Shown: positions 41,651 to 53,162, counted from the stretch's first letter. The stretch is DNA of 64,000 bases from Prorocentrum cordatum (GCA_963575745.1 CAUYUJ010004769.1:342912-406911); one strand, 5' to 3'. Notes: a model not told the origin generated them from the sequence alone. Numbers and translations are program-made.

Positions 41651-41693
<43 letters not shown>
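41476..41693. repeat. Compound GTAT / TACA / GACA / CA / TA microsatellite, left border
   Basis: Successive blocks of GTAT-GTAC, TACA, about twelve GACA units, CA and TA. The same block types, longer, border the other side of the duplicated region at 47896-48378. Confidence 0.95.
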
Positions 41694-41694
<1 letters not shown>

Positions 41695-42412
41695 TAGAAC
41701 CATCGCGAGCGCTTCGCGCGCGCTCAGGTTCTAGCCCAGGCAGGGGGGGCGCTGGACGATCTTGGACAACGCTACCAAGCACAGGCGCGCGATGGCATCT
41801 GAGGAGCTTCTGGGGTGTCCCGCATGCTTCGTCAACTGGCTGTTGGAGGCACCTCTTGGGTGCTTCTTGGGGGGGGCGTCTGGGGGTCCCTTGGGGGCAT
41901 CGGTTCTGCAATCTGAAGCCGTCATTGGCCGCCTTGGCTGCGTGGAGGCCCGACTTGAGGCCACCTGCGGCCAGATTGAGGCAATCTGGAAGCCTCCCGG
42001 GGGCCTCCTGGAAGCAGTTTTGACGCATCGAGGGCAGTCTTGGGCTATTTTCAAGCCTCTTGGACGCCACCTCAGGGCCTTTTAGGCCCTCGGGAAGCTT
42101 TTGGGGTCCTCGTCGGACCGCTTGAGGGCCTCTTGCAGCCTCCTGTGGGCCTTGTGGGGGGACCGCTCTGCTGTTGGGTCGCGTTCCCCTTCTTGGGCCT
42201 CTCTCGGGGCTCTTGGGGCCCTCTCGGGCCGTCTTGGGCGCCTCAAGCACCGTCTTGGGGCCCTCGCGGGCCGTCTTGGGGCCCTCTTGGAGGCCTCTTC
42301 CTCTATGTGGGAGCGGTATTGGAAGCCTCTTGGGCCGTCTTGGAGCATCGGGATGCCAAAAGGCAGACAAACATAAAACCCGTCAAAGCCCAATCGTAAA
42401 ACAATTACGCTA
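41694..42412. repeat. Segmental duplication block A
   Basis: It starts with the hairpin CTAGAACCATCGCGAGCGCT facing AGGTTCTAG. It is almost the same as 45889-46595 over its full length. Much of it is the degenerate GGCCGTCTTGGGGCCCTC repeat. Frames through it are low complexity. Confidence 0.93.
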
Positions 42413-42454
42413 CCGAGGAACCCCACATACCTATTTGATTTCCCATGTGTACCA

Positions 42455-42515
42455 TCGGTGCTTCTGCTGCTGCTCCTCCTTCTCCTCCTCGGTGTCCTCC
42501 TCCTGCTGCTGCTTC

Positions 42516-42548
<33 letters not shown>

Positions 42549-42690
42549 TTCTGCTGCTGCTGCGTCTGCTGCTGCAGCTGCTGCTGCTGCTGCCGCTGCT
42601 GCTGCCCAACCTCCCCGTCCTCCTCCTCCTCCTCCTCCTCCTCCTCCTCCTCCTCCTCCTCTACCTCCTCCTCCTACCTCCCAGCGCACC
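42455..42690. repeat. GCT and CTC microsatellites inside S copy 2
   Basis: About 150 bp of CTG/CTT triplets followed by about 70 bp of CTC. Frames give poly-Leu or poly-Ala runs. Confidence 0.95.
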
Positions 42691-43615
42691 CCCTGTGGCA
42701 TCGAGGACATGCCACGCCTGCCACGCCCTGGGAGCCTGCAGCGCATAGGGCCCCCACCCCCAGCGAACCCCCGTTGGCGTCGAGGAAGTGCCACGCCTGC
42801 CACGCCCTGCCATCAGCGCATGCCAGCGCACCCCCCCTGGGAGCCATCAGCGCATAGGGCCCCCACCCCTAGCGCACCCCCTCTGGTGTCGAGGAAGTGC
42901 CACGCCTGCCACGCTTTGCGAGCCCGCGCATAGGGCCCCCACCCCCAGCGCACCCCCTCTGGTGTCGAGGAAGTGCCACGCCTGCCACGCTTTGCGAACC
43001 CGCATAGGGCCCCCACCCCCAGCGCACCCCCTCTGGTGTCGAGGAAGTGCCACGCCTGCCACGCTTTGCGAGCCCGAAACGCATAGGGCCCCCACCCCCA
43101 GCGCACCCCCTCTGGTGTCGAGGAAGTGCCACGCCTGCCACGCTTTGCGAGCCCGAAACGCATAGGGCCCCCACCCCCAGCGCACCCCCTCTGGTGTCGA
43201 GGAAGTGCCACGCCTGCCACGCTTTGCGAGCCCGAAACGCATAGGGCCCCCACCCCCAGCGCACCCCCTCTGGTGTCGAGGAAGTGCCACGCCTGCCACG
43301 CTTTGCGAGCCCGAAACGCATAGGGCCCCCACCCCCAGCGCACCCCCTCTGGTGTCGAGGAAGTGCCACGCCTGCCACGCTTTGCGAGCCCGAAACGCAT
43401 AGGGCCCCCACCCCCAGCGCACCCCCTCTGGTGTCGAGGAAGTGCCACGCCTGCCACGCTTTGCGAGCCCGAAGCGCATAGGGCCCCCACCCCCAGCGCA
43501 CCCCATCTGGTGTCGAGGAAGTGCCACGCCTGCCACGCTTTGCGAGCCCGAAACGCATAGGGCCCCCACCCCCAGCGCACCCCCTCTAGTGTCGAGGAAG
43601 TGCCACGCCTGCTAC
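42690..43615. repeat. 79-bp satellite array, about 10 regular copies
   Basis: The unit contains GCATAGGGCCCCCACCCCCA, GCGCACCCCCTCTGGTGTCG and AGGAAGTGCCACGCCTGCCA. The last eight copies are almost identical; those before 42900 are shorter and diverged. The core is related to the 90-bp satellite of S copy 1. Confidence 0.97.
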
Positions 43616-43927
43616 GCCTGGACGACCGTCGTGCATAGCAGCCATATCGGGACGTGTCTCATGTGGGTGCCCACTATGTGGCGCACACGTCGTGGATGTG
43701 TGATGCAGTGAACACGCCAGGCGCGCACTAGCGTTGTATGGTGTGTGTGTGTGTGATGTGTGCGAATGTGTGCATGCGTGCGGCTGCATGTAGACGCGTG
43801 TGTCATGTACTTGCCGTGCATGTGTTGAGCGCGGGTGAGGAGAGGAAGAAGAGGGAGGAGGGGAGGTGAGGAGACGCGGGTGCGCCGCGGCAGGGAAGAA
43901 AACCAGAACCCCACGAAACATGTGGGG

Positions 43928-45888
43928 AATGAGTTGTGCCTCTTGGGGCCACCTTGGGAGATCTCTTGGAACCTCGTCGGCCCTCTTGGGAGCATCTTGG
44001 GAGCCTCTTGTTGGATCCGATTTGGGGCCTCTTGGGACTTCCCGAGAACCTCTCGGGGTAGAAAGCTCGGATTCTCGGTTCGTGTTCCCATCTTGGGCCT
44101 CTCTTGGGGCCGTCTTGGGACCCTCTCGGGCCGTCTTGGGCGCTTCAGACACCGCCTTGGGGCCCTCGTGGGCCGCCCAGGGCCCTCTTGGAAGCCTCTT
44201 CGGCTATCTTGGAGCTGTCTGGGAGGCCTCTTACTCCTCCTCGTCCCCTCCTCCTCCTCCCACTCCAGCTCTCTCTCTCCTCCTCATCTTCCTCCTCCTC
44301 CTGCAGCGTGTTGCGGAAGGCTCCCGCCGGAACATGCTGTGCACAAGTGCTGTCACTGCTCCCGCCACCGTGCCCTGGGTGGTGGGTCAGAGGCCTCATG
44401 GGTGTCGGTTTGGATCTCGTGGTTGGCCTGTCGGTGACGTCGTGAAGGCAGTTTCGCAGCTTCTCGGTAGCCGTTTTGGGACCGTTGTGGGGCCTCCTGG
44501 GTGCCTTTTGGGGGCCTCCTGGGGCCTTTGGGGGGCTCCTTGGGTCCTCCTGGGGCACTCTTCAAGCGGGAGGGTCGAAGTTTGGAGTCGTGGTCCCCCT
44601 CTTGGGCGCATCTTGGGGCCGTCTTGGGGCTTTGTTGGGCTGTCTTGGGCGACTCTGGGGCCGTCTTGGGGCCCTCTTGGGCCGTCTTGGGGCGCTCTTG
44701 GAGGCCTATTGAGCCGTCTTGGAACGTCGGACAGCCGAAAAGGCTGGAAGGCCAAAATCGTTCGAAAACCTTCGTAAAATTAACGAATTCGGCCTCTTGA
44801 AGCGCTCTGGAGAGGCGTCTTGAAGCGTCGTGGAATGCATTGGGGGGCCTCTCGGGCCGTCTTGGGTCTATCTTGGGCGTCCTGGAGCGGGCTTTCGGCG
44901 ACTCGGGGTCCGCTTGGGCCGTCTTTGGAGCCTCTGGAGGCCCTCCTGGCCTATTTTGGACCTCCCCTGCCGCCCCGTCCTCCCATGAGGGGTCGGAGGC
45001 GGCGGCCTCCGAGGCCCAGGACGCGGAAACTCTTTAGAAACACAGGGAAAATGAGCCCAGGTACCCCCAAGGAGGCTCTTCGGCGCTCTTGGACCGGTGC
45101 AAGCTCGAAAACGCGAGAAGCCAAAAGCATTGAAAATACCATTGAACATATACGACTTTGGCCTCTTCGGGCCGTACCGGGATACCTATCAGACTTCTTG
45201 GGGTCTCTTGGAGGCCACCTGGGAGCCTCGAGAGCCATCGGAAGGCTGACTTGGGCTGCTCATGAGCGTCTTGGGCCATCCTTTCGCATTCTGGGGGCTC
45301 CTGGGGGGCGTCTTGGGCCCTCTGGAGCGCTGTGGAGGCTGCCCGGAAAGGCTGGGGCAGCGGTGCCGGGAACGTCCCCGAGATGTGGCCATGTCTTTTC
45401 AGCGCGTTCCGGGAGCATCTTTCCGGAACGCGCTCGTGGCAAGGCGCCCACGTCCGAGGACGTTGGCATGGGAAACCGCAGCGCGTGATCATTCCAGCGC
45501 GTTCCGGCGAAGACCGTCCGGAACGCGCTTGGGCAAGCGCTGGGTTTGGGGAAGGCCAGTGGGAACCGTTCAGGCAGTTTGGGATGCTCGGGGCGAGAGG
45601 CGGAAGCCATCCTCATAAGACATGCAGTCTTCCTGGAGCCGTCTTGCCAGAAAAATGAGACCCTGCAGTCGTTCCTGGAGCCGTCTTGGAGCCCTCTTGG
45701 GCTGCCCTGGAGCCTGTTGGAGCCCTCTGCGGAATGGTCTTGGAGCCCGCGCCGAGGATCTGGAAAATGTCCGGGACCATCGCGGCGGCCTCCGAGGCCC
45801 GGGACGCCGAAACCTTGTAAAAACACAGCGGAAATGAGCCCCGGTACTCCCATGGAGGGTCGGGCAGCTGTTTTCGGGCCCCTTGGCT
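43928..45888. repeat. Segmental duplication block B
   Basis: From GAGTTGTGCCTCTTGGGGCC onward it parallels 46596-47885, with an indel near 44490. The part after about 45060 has no counterpart in the second block. It is dominated by CTTGGGGCCGTCTTGGG-type units. Confidence 0.9.
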
Positions 45889-46595
45889 AGAACCATCGCG
45901 CGCGCTTCGCGCGCGCTCAGGTTCTAGCCCAGGCGGGGGGGCGCTGGACGATCTTGGACAACGCTATCAAGCACAGGCGCGCGACGGCATCTGAGGAGCT
46001 TCTGGGGTGTTTCGCATGCTTCGTCAACTGGCTGTTGGAGGCACCTCTTGGGTGCTTCTTGGGGGGGCGTCTGGGGGTCCCTTAGGGGCATCGGTTCTGC
46101 AATCTGAAGCCGTCATTGGCCGTCTTGGCTGCGTGGAGGCCCGACTTGAGTGGCCACCTGCGGCCAGATTGAGGCAATCCGGAAGCCTCCCGGGGGCGTC
46201 CTGGAAGCAGTTTTGACGCATCGAGGGCAGTCTTGGGCTATTTTAAAGCTTCTTGGACGTCTCCTAGGGGCCTTTTAGGCCCTCGGGAAGCTTTTGGGGT
46301 CCTCGTCGGACCACTTGGGGGCCTCCTGCGGCCTCCTGTGGGCCCTGCGGGGGGACCGCTCTGCTGTTGGGTCGCGTTCCCCTTCTTGGGCCTCTCTTGG
46401 GGCTCTTGGGGCCCTCTCGGGCCGTCTTGGGCGCCTCAAGCACCGTCTTGGGGCCATCGCGGGCCGTCTTGGGCCCCTCTTGGAGGCCTCTTCTTTTATA
46501 TGGGACGGGTATTGGAAGCCTCTTGGGCCGTCTTGGAGCATCGGGATGCCAAAAGGCAGAAAAAATTTAAACCCGTCAAAGCCCAATCGTAAAAC
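45889..46595. repeat. Segmental duplication block A'
   Basis: Second copy of block A. Here it runs straight into block B' without the satellite element. Confidence 0.93.
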
Positions 46596-47885
46596 AATGA
46601 GTTGTGCCTCTTGGGGCCACCTTGGGAGATCTCTTGGAAACCTCGTCGGCCCTCTTGAGAGCTTCTTGGGAGCCTCTTGGATCCGATTGGGGGCCTCTTG
46701 GGACTTCCCGAGAACCTCTCGGTGTAGAAAGCTCGGATTCTCGGATCGTGTTTCCCTTCTTGGGCCTCTCTTGGGGCCGTCTTGGGGCCCTCTCGGGCCG
46801 TCTTGGGCGCCTCAGGCACCGCCTTGGGGCCCTCGTGGGCCGCCCAGGGCCCTCTTGGAAGCCTCTTCGGCTATCTTGGAGCTGTCTGGGAGGCCTCTTC
46901 CTCCTCCTCGTCCCCCCCCTCCTCCTCCCACTCCACCTTTCTCTCCTCCTGATCTTCTTCCTCCTCCTGCAGCGTGTTCCGGAAGGTTCCCGCCGGAACA
47001 TGCTGTGCAGAAGTGCTGTCACTGCTCCCGCCACCGTGCCCTGGGTGGTGGGTCAGAGGCCTCATTGGTGTTGGTTTGGATCTCGTGGCTGGCCTGCGGG
47101 GACGTCGTGAAGGCAGTTTCGCAGCTTCTCAGTAGCCGTTTTGGGACCGTTGTGGGGCCTCCTCGGGGCTGTTTTGTGGCCTCTTTAAGCATCGTTTGGG
47201 CCTCCTGGGTGCCTCTTGGGGGCCTCCTGGGGCCTCTTGGGGGCTCCTTGGGGCCTCCTGGGGCACTCTTCAAGCGGGAGGGTTGAATTTTGGAGTCGCG
47301 GTCCCCCTCTTGGGCGCATCTTGGGGCCGTCTTGGGGCTCTGTTGGGCTGTCTTGGGCGACTCTGGGGCTGTCTTGGGGCCCTCTTGGGCCGTCTTGGGG
47401 CGCTCTTGGGGGCCTATTGAGCCGTCTTGGAACGTCGGACAGCCGAGAAGGCTGGAAGGCCAAAATCGTTCGAAAACCTTCGTAAAATTGACGAATTCGG
47501 CCTCTTGAAGCGCTCTGGAGAGGCGTCTTGAAGCGTCGTGGAATGCATTGGGGGGCCTCTCGGGCCGTCTTGGGCCTATCTTGGGCGTCCTGGAGCGGTC
47601 TTTCGGCGACTCGGGGCCCGCTTGGGCCGTCTTGGGAGCCTCTGGAGGCCCTCCTGGACTATTTTGGACCTCCCCGGCCACCCCGTCCTCCCATGGGGGG
47701 TCGGAGGCGGCGGCCTGCGAGGCCCAGGAACGCGGAAACCCTGTGCCCCGGAGCCCCCATGGAGGACGCAGGCACACTCCTGGCGGCCTCGGAGGCCCTG
47801 GAACGCCGAAACCCTGTAAAAACATAGGGAAAGTGAGCCCCGGAGCCCCCATGGAGGGCGCAGGCACACTCCTCGCGGCCTCGCC
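46596..47885. repeat. Segmental duplication block B'
   Basis: Second copy of the first part of block B. It has an extra GGCTGTTTTGTGGCCTC segment near 47166 and ends in three CACTCCTSGCGGCCTCG-type units before the microsatellite. Confidence 0.9.
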
Positions 47886-47895
47886 CCCGTAACCT

Positions 47896-48378
<483 letters not shown>

Positions 48379-48399
48379 GGCGACGACCAGCAGCGGGTC

Positions 48400-48790
48400 G
48401 CACGCGAGATGGTACAGCGAATATGCGCGGCGGCTTGCGCGGGCCCCCATCGAAGGGCGCCACATTGGCGACGAGGGCGCTCACGCGGCGGGACTTTTTA
48501 CGCGGGCAGATTGCGCGCCAACGTCGGTGAAGACGACCGACTCTTGACTTGCGTCGCTCATATGGGAATAAGGGGGACAAAGAGGGTGAGGAAAAGAGAG
48601 GGAGGAGGCAAGAACGAAAGGGAGAACCCGGTGGGGGTGGGTCCAGTGGGAGACATCCAGAGAAGAACCCGAGGGCAGGACGAAGCAGAGAACGAGGAGC
48701 GGAGGGGGGAACGTGGATTACTGACAGATGCAGGGAGCAAATGAGGGACGCTTCGATTTATTTGCTGCGTGGACGCCCGGGCCCGGACTT
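48400..48790. other. Stretch without recognised gene
   Basis: Purine-rich on the plus strand (48590-48710). No family element seen. Confidence 0.4.
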
Positions 48791-48797
48791 CCTGGCT

Positions 48798-48998
48798 TCG
48801 CACGCCCGAAATGGGTCTACGGAGAAAATGGGTGCACGGCCCAGCAGCACATGTTGCTCACAATCGACAGGATCCGCTCCTGGGCAGGCGACTTTTTGTT
48901 TTCAGTGGGCGGACAGGGTCCGCGGCGACACCGGCAGCGAATCCTGTTCAGCATGGACGAGGGCTGCTGTCGGTTTTAGTGCCCATTCTGTCCGTACC
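48798..48998. repeat. F11 inverted-repeat element, copy 2
   Basis: ACGCCCGAAATGGGTCTACG at the left; the right end GTGCCCATTCTGTCCGTACC. More diverged than the other copies. Its last 44 bp are repeated after the adjacent F1 copy. Confidence 0.75.
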
Positions 48999-49128
48999 TG
49001 GCCATCGCTCGGACGTCCATTCCCTGTGTTTCCTTCGGTTGCGTGCGTGTTTTTTTTCGCCAAATGATCAAGGATGCTCCTCGATGTTCCTCGCCGAAGG
49101 AAAAGTCCACACATCCAAGCGATGCCAA
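48999..49128 (+). repeat. F1 element, copy 6, flanked by 44-bp direct repeats
   Basis: The element lies between 48955-48998 and 49129-49172, which are direct repeats (GGACGAGGGCTGCTGTCGGT to CCCATTCTGTCCGTA) with only a few mismatches. The repeated bases are the end of the F11 copy, so F1 inserted into F11 and the target sequence is now doubled. Confidence 0.88.
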
Positions 49129-49309
49129 GGACGAGGGCTGCTGTCGGTTTTCGTGCCCATTCTGTCCGTAACCCCCTTGGCGTCCTTCCCAAGGGCTGGC
49201 CAGCTCTTCGGCCCGAAGTCGTGTCCGCCCGCCGACGGCCCCGGTGGCCCCAAAACTGTCCTCCAGAAGACGTGAGCGACGAGAAGGGACAGGTCTTACG
49301 CGAGATCTC

Positions 49310-49404
49310 GCCATCGCCCGGACGTCCACTTCCCCGTGCACTTTTCGGTCTCGATGGTCCTCGATGGTCCTCGCCGAGGCAAATGCACACGTCCGGGCGA
49401 TGCC
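49310..49404 (+). repeat. F1 element, copy 7, flanked by about 26-bp direct repeats
   Basis: The short copy lies between GAGAAGGGACAGGTCTTACG (49281 on) and GAGACGGGGCAGGTCCTTGC (49410 on); both continue to CGCGAGAT. About four mismatches and one indel. Confidence 0.83.
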
Positions 49405-49550
49405 CACGCGAGACGGGGCAGGTCCTTGCGCGAGATGGCATCGCGACCTCGCGCGGTGGCGTACGCGGGGCCGCTGGAGCGGCCCGCTGCTTCTGGAAAC
49501 GGGGGCGCTGACGCGCGACCTGCGGGCGTCGAGCGAGGGGGGGAAACAAG

Positions 49551-49718
49551 GGCTCCTAAGTTCGCGCTTCGCGCTGCGCGAAGCGCGAAGCGCGAATAAC
49601 TTCGCGCTCTCGCGCCGCCCCCCGAGGGGGAGAAGAGGAGGACGAGGAGGAGGGGGAGAAGGAACGAGGACCGCGAAGCGCGAAGCGCGAATAACTTCGC
49701 GCCCTCGAGGGAGCCCCT
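49551..49718. repeat. F10 element nested in F3, with 11-bp flanking repeat
   Basis: Ends GGCTCCTAAGTTCGCG and its complement near CGCGCCCTCGAGGGAGCCCC; AGCGCGAATAACTTCGCG units flank a GGA/GAC core. GGGGAAACAAG before and GGGGAAAGAAG after form an 11-bp near-exact repeat. Confidence 0.88.
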
Positions 49719-49878
49719 GGGGAAAGAAGAGCGAAGGGGCGGGCCTGCTCCGAAGGCTCGGCGGCTCCCCGACCTTCTGAGCAGTGCTCTCTGAGCCTGC
49801 TCTCTGAGGACGCTGCAAACGCCTCGGTAATTAGGCGCGAGGGCTCCCGAGAGGCCTCGCCGCCACCCCGGAAGGCCT

Positions 49879-50043
49879 TCAACGGGGCCCTGGGAGGCGC
49901 AAATCCATAGACACAGATCCCAGGATCCCCCACATGTTCTGATATTTTCTGGATGTTCGTCTTCCCCCCCACTTCCCATATTTTCCCATTGTTATTTTCC
50001 TGGTGATCGACTTTTAATTGTGTCTGCATGTTTTCCCTTCTGA
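49879..50043 (+). repeat. F2 AT-rich interspersed element, copy 8
   Basis: It runs from CAACGGGGCCCTGGGAGGC to TTTTCCCTTCTGA, with GTCTTCCCCCCCACTTCCCA in the middle. Confidence 0.85.
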
Positions 50044-50079
50044 AACCTTCTCCCTTATCACTTCCCCGGATCGGAACGT

Positions 50080-50660
50080 GCTCCTCATCGGGCCGCCGAG
50101 GCACGGCACTGCAATATCGAAGCGACTCGGCCGCGGCGAGGTACACTAACAACGCCGCGTGGAGACACCGGGCCGCGCCAGGTCGTCGGAGCAGCGGGAT
50201 CGAATCCGCCAGCCGAAATCGATTTCGAGTCGGTCACATCGAGATGGGCAATGTGTGGTGCGTGGCGGGATTATCGATCATTACCACAGGGGAACCGATG
50301 CCCTGGTACCCCATGCAGGGGGCGGCAGGTATGGATCCATGCTGGGGGGGCCAGTGCCGACCGAGAAATCCGATAACACGACTGAAATTCGAAATATTCT
50401 GCTTATGCCAGCTTTGAACCCTCCACGGAAGAGACAATATCACAAACCACTATACCTGCGCAGTGGGCTCAACGACAATCACTTCAAGAAGTGCGTCCCT
50501 ACGTAGCTGCCCCAAAGAATCTCAAGGACGTGGTCGAAATGGCGTGGGCGAGTTCCAGCATAAAGGGCGAGCATGGCAACAAGGACGGAGACGGAACGAG
50601 CGGGCGCTGTCCCTACACACAGCAGCTTGCACCGCATTTCGTCGGTGCATCTAGGAATGA
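50080..50660. other. Stretch without recognised gene
   Basis: A frame of 115 codons at 50159-50506 is free of low complexity but has no motif I know. No repeats are seen. Confidence 0.35.
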
Positions 50661-50667
50661 CGATGAA

Positions 50668-50893
50668 GGCCTCCTCAATGGGGTCCGAGTAGATGGGGTC
50701 GGAGGATCGCGCTGCATCGGTGATGCATCGCTAATACATCAACAATGCAGCGGCGACGTCGGCAGTGCATCGCCGACGTCGGCGTGAAGAACATCGAACT
50801 CCGTATCGAGCCGCATCGCCAACGGATGCATTGGCGATTCGGCGCGATTTCCCGACCTCATATTACTCAGACCTCACCTGGGAGACCTACAGT
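50668..50893. repeat. F16 inverted-repeat element, copy 2
   Basis: It has GAAGGCCTCCTCAATGGGGT, GGGTCGGAGGATCGCG and the same run of GATGCATCG motifs as 10525-10746. Confidence 0.78.
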
Positions 50894-50984
50894 GATCGAA
50901 GGAGAGAAAAACAAAACACACGCCAGCAGCAGTGCGCGCCCATGATTCGGGCGCATCTCCACGCGCGGGCGGCACGCACCACCG

Positions 50985-52100
50985 GGCCCGCTGTCAGCGC
51001 GCGGCCAGCGCCTCACCCGCTGGCGCAGCTGGCGCGGACGGCGCCGCATACGTCGGCGCCACCTCCGCCGCGGGCGCGGCTGGCATTGCCAGCGCCGCCT
51101 TCGTCGCCGGCGAGGCTGGCGCCGCCGTCGCCAGCGCAGCCGGGACATCTGCCGCCTGCGCTGTCACTGGCGCTGCTGGCGCGGCTTTCGCAACCGGCGC
51201 GGTCGGCGCCGCATTCGCCGCTGGCGCGGCCAATGCCGCCTTCGCCGCCGGAGCGGCCGCCGCCGCCTTCGCCGGCGCCGTCGCCGCCGGAGCGCCCGGC
51301 GCCGCCTTGGTAGGCGCCGAGGCCGGCGCGGCCGGCGCCGCGTTCGCTGGCGCCGTCGCCGCTGGAGCGGCCGTTGTCGTGGCAGGCTCCGAAGCTGGCG
51401 CGGCCGGCGCCGCCTTCGCCGGCGCCGTCGCCGCCGGAGGCGCCGTCGCGGCAGGCGCCGCCTTCGACGCCGGCGCGGCTGGCGCCGCCTTCGCCGGCGC
51501 CGTCGCCGCCAGAGCGGCCGGCGCCGCCGGCGCCGAAGCCGGCGCGCCCGGCGCCGCCTTCGCCGGCGCCGTCGCCGCCGGAGCGGCCGGCGCCGCCGGC
51601 GCCAAGCCGGCGCGCCCGGCGCCGCCTTCGCCGGCGCCGGCGCCGCCGGAGCGGCCGGCGCCGCCTTGGCAGGCGCCGCTTCCGTCGCCGGCGCGGCCGG
51701 CGCCGCCTCCGCGGGCGCCTGCGGGGCCGGCGCGGGCTCGGCGGGCGCTGCCTGGCGCTCGTCGGGGCGCCGCGGCGGCGCCGACTGCGGCCTCTGCGGG
51801 CGCGCGCCGGCAGGCGGCGGGCGGTCGCCGGCTGGGGCCGCGCCCCTCGCGCTCGGCGGCCGCTGCGGCGCGTAGACCGCCGCGGCGCTCCTGCCGCACG
51901 GGCACGGCATGCCGCCGTCGCTTCGGCGCCACCGCCGCCGTCGCCGCAGCGTCGTCGTTTCGCCGCCGCCGCCGCCGACATCGCAGCCGCCGCCGCCGCC
52001 GCCGCCGCTACCGCCGCCGTCGTCGCCGCTGCCGGCGTCGTAATCGTCGTCATCGTCGTTCTCGTCGTCGTCGTCGTGATCGTCGTCGCTCGAACTTCGA
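50985..52100. repeat. GC-rich GCCGGCGCC minisatellite, possibly coding
   Basis: Units of about 66-75 bp contain GCGGCCGGCGCCGCCTTCGC and CGGCGCCGTCGCCGCCGG, followed by GTC/GAC triplets (51950-52090). Both strands stay open for 300-440 codons: Ala/Gly-rich on plus, and on minus an acidic stretch then APAKAAPAAPA repeats. Lack of stops is expected for such a repeat. A real Ala/Pro/Lys-rich protein on the minus strand cannot be excluded. Confidence 0.75.
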
Positions 52101-52546
52101 GGCATCCGGGAGGTTGGGGGCTCTCTCTGGCCTCCAGGGGCATCTGAGATGTACCAGGGCGACCTCAGGAGGCCTGAAGCCGACCTACAGCCTCTGGATA
52201 CCATCGGAAGACCCTTACATCCAGGGGGAGAGCGGGAGCATGACTCAGACATCTAGCGACTAGACAAAACTGATGCTTCGCAATGCCTGGCCTCCAAAGC
52301 CGATTCCAGGGGCCCGGGACAATCGAACAACATCTCGGGGCGAACAACAAAACTGCCGCAAGGAAATAATCGTCGGGGTCGGCGACAATAAAAACAGGAT
52401 AAGCACGAGTCAGCGGAGGAGGAGGGACCGAAGTAAACTCAGGGTGCGACAGCGGTGCTGCAAGACGCCCTGTCCTCCCAAGTCCCCTCCGCAGAGGTTC
52501 TTACAAGTATTCCACATTCCTCCCCACTTCGGGAAGCGCCCCCCTC

Positions 52547-52677
52547 GCCATCGCTCGGACGTCCATGCCCTGTGTTTGTTTCGGTTTCGTGCGTGGCTTT
52601 TTCGCCAATTGGTCAAGGATGCTCCTCGATGGTCCTCGCCAGAGGAAAAAAAATGCACACGTCCGAGCGATGCCAGG
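52547..52677 (+). repeat. F1 short inverted-repeat element, copy 8
   Basis: CGCCATCGCTCGGACGTCC at the left, ACACGTCCGAGCGATGCCAG at the right. Confidence 0.9.
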
Positions 52678-52784
52678 CCCCCTGAATGACGAGCACCTGG
52701 CAAGCACGAGCTGGACCGAACCGAGCGATCGCATCGGATCGGAACTGGGCCGGAGCCTCGGCGAGCCGTCCCGGCTCGTATCGA

Positions 52785-53010
52785 CATTGGATCGCCGCGC
52801 CGGGCTCTGGCTGGCCGACCGACCGAGCGACCGACGACGACGACCAAGACGAACGAAGCTGACGACGACGACAACCATCACGGGCGACGACCGACGGGCG
52901 ACGACGTCGACCGGCCGAGCGACCGACGACGACGACCGACCGAGCGACCGATGGACCACCAGACTGACCGACCGACGTAAGACAACGACCGAAGACCGAC
53001 CGACCGAAGC
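52785..53010. repeat. GACC / GACG tetranucleotide microsatellite
   Basis: Imperfect CGAC and CGACCGAG units. Confidence 0.88.
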
Positions 53011-53162
53011 CGACGGCCGAAGACTCGAGCAGGTGCTGCACTTTGCAAGCGAGCTGACCTCCGCCCTTGTGACTGCTGAGTTTTCGTAAAACGAGCGTGC
53101 GCGGCGCTGATGCGAGGAAGGCAGTTGGGACAACCCCCATAGATCTGAATGACCGTTAGGAG

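Larger units (their letters stand above)
42416..43927. mobile_element. S element copy 2: satellite-carrying transposon, 1.5 kb, with empty site known
   Basis: It shares the left terminus TACGCTACCGAGGAACCCCA and the right terminus (GAGACGCGGGTGCGCCGCGG, AAGAAAACCAGA, CCCCACGAAACATGTGGGG) with 17701-19770. AAT lies on both sides (42413-42415, 43928-43930). The paralogous block at 46596-46598 has a single AAT, so it preserves the unoccupied site. This fits either a 3-bp duplication or insertion between A and T with none. Contents: GCT and CTC microsatellites, the 79-bp satellite, then a GT-rich tail. No transposase is present. Confidence 0.88.
49519..50075. repeat. F3 element, copy 5, interrupted by F10 and F2
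   Basis: The F3 start (GTCGAGCGAGGGGGG) at 49529 continues at 49730 as CGAAGGGGCGGGCCTGCTCC and AGGCGCGAGGGCTCCCGAG. The gap is the F10 element at 49551-49718. A second insertion, F2 (49879-50043), splits the right part; remnants of the F3 end may follow to about 50075. Confidence 0.7.

Noticed and set aside
42690-43615. CRISPR-like regular array
   Set aside because: The units are 79 bp, contiguous, and lack variable spacers; this is a eukaryotic satellite inside a mobile element. The other three satellites were rejected for the same reason.
50932-52263. 443-codon Ala/Gly-rich frame on plus
   Set aside because: GC triplet minisatellite open on both strands. I keep it as a repeat, noting that a minus-strand Ala/Pro/Lys protein is not excluded.
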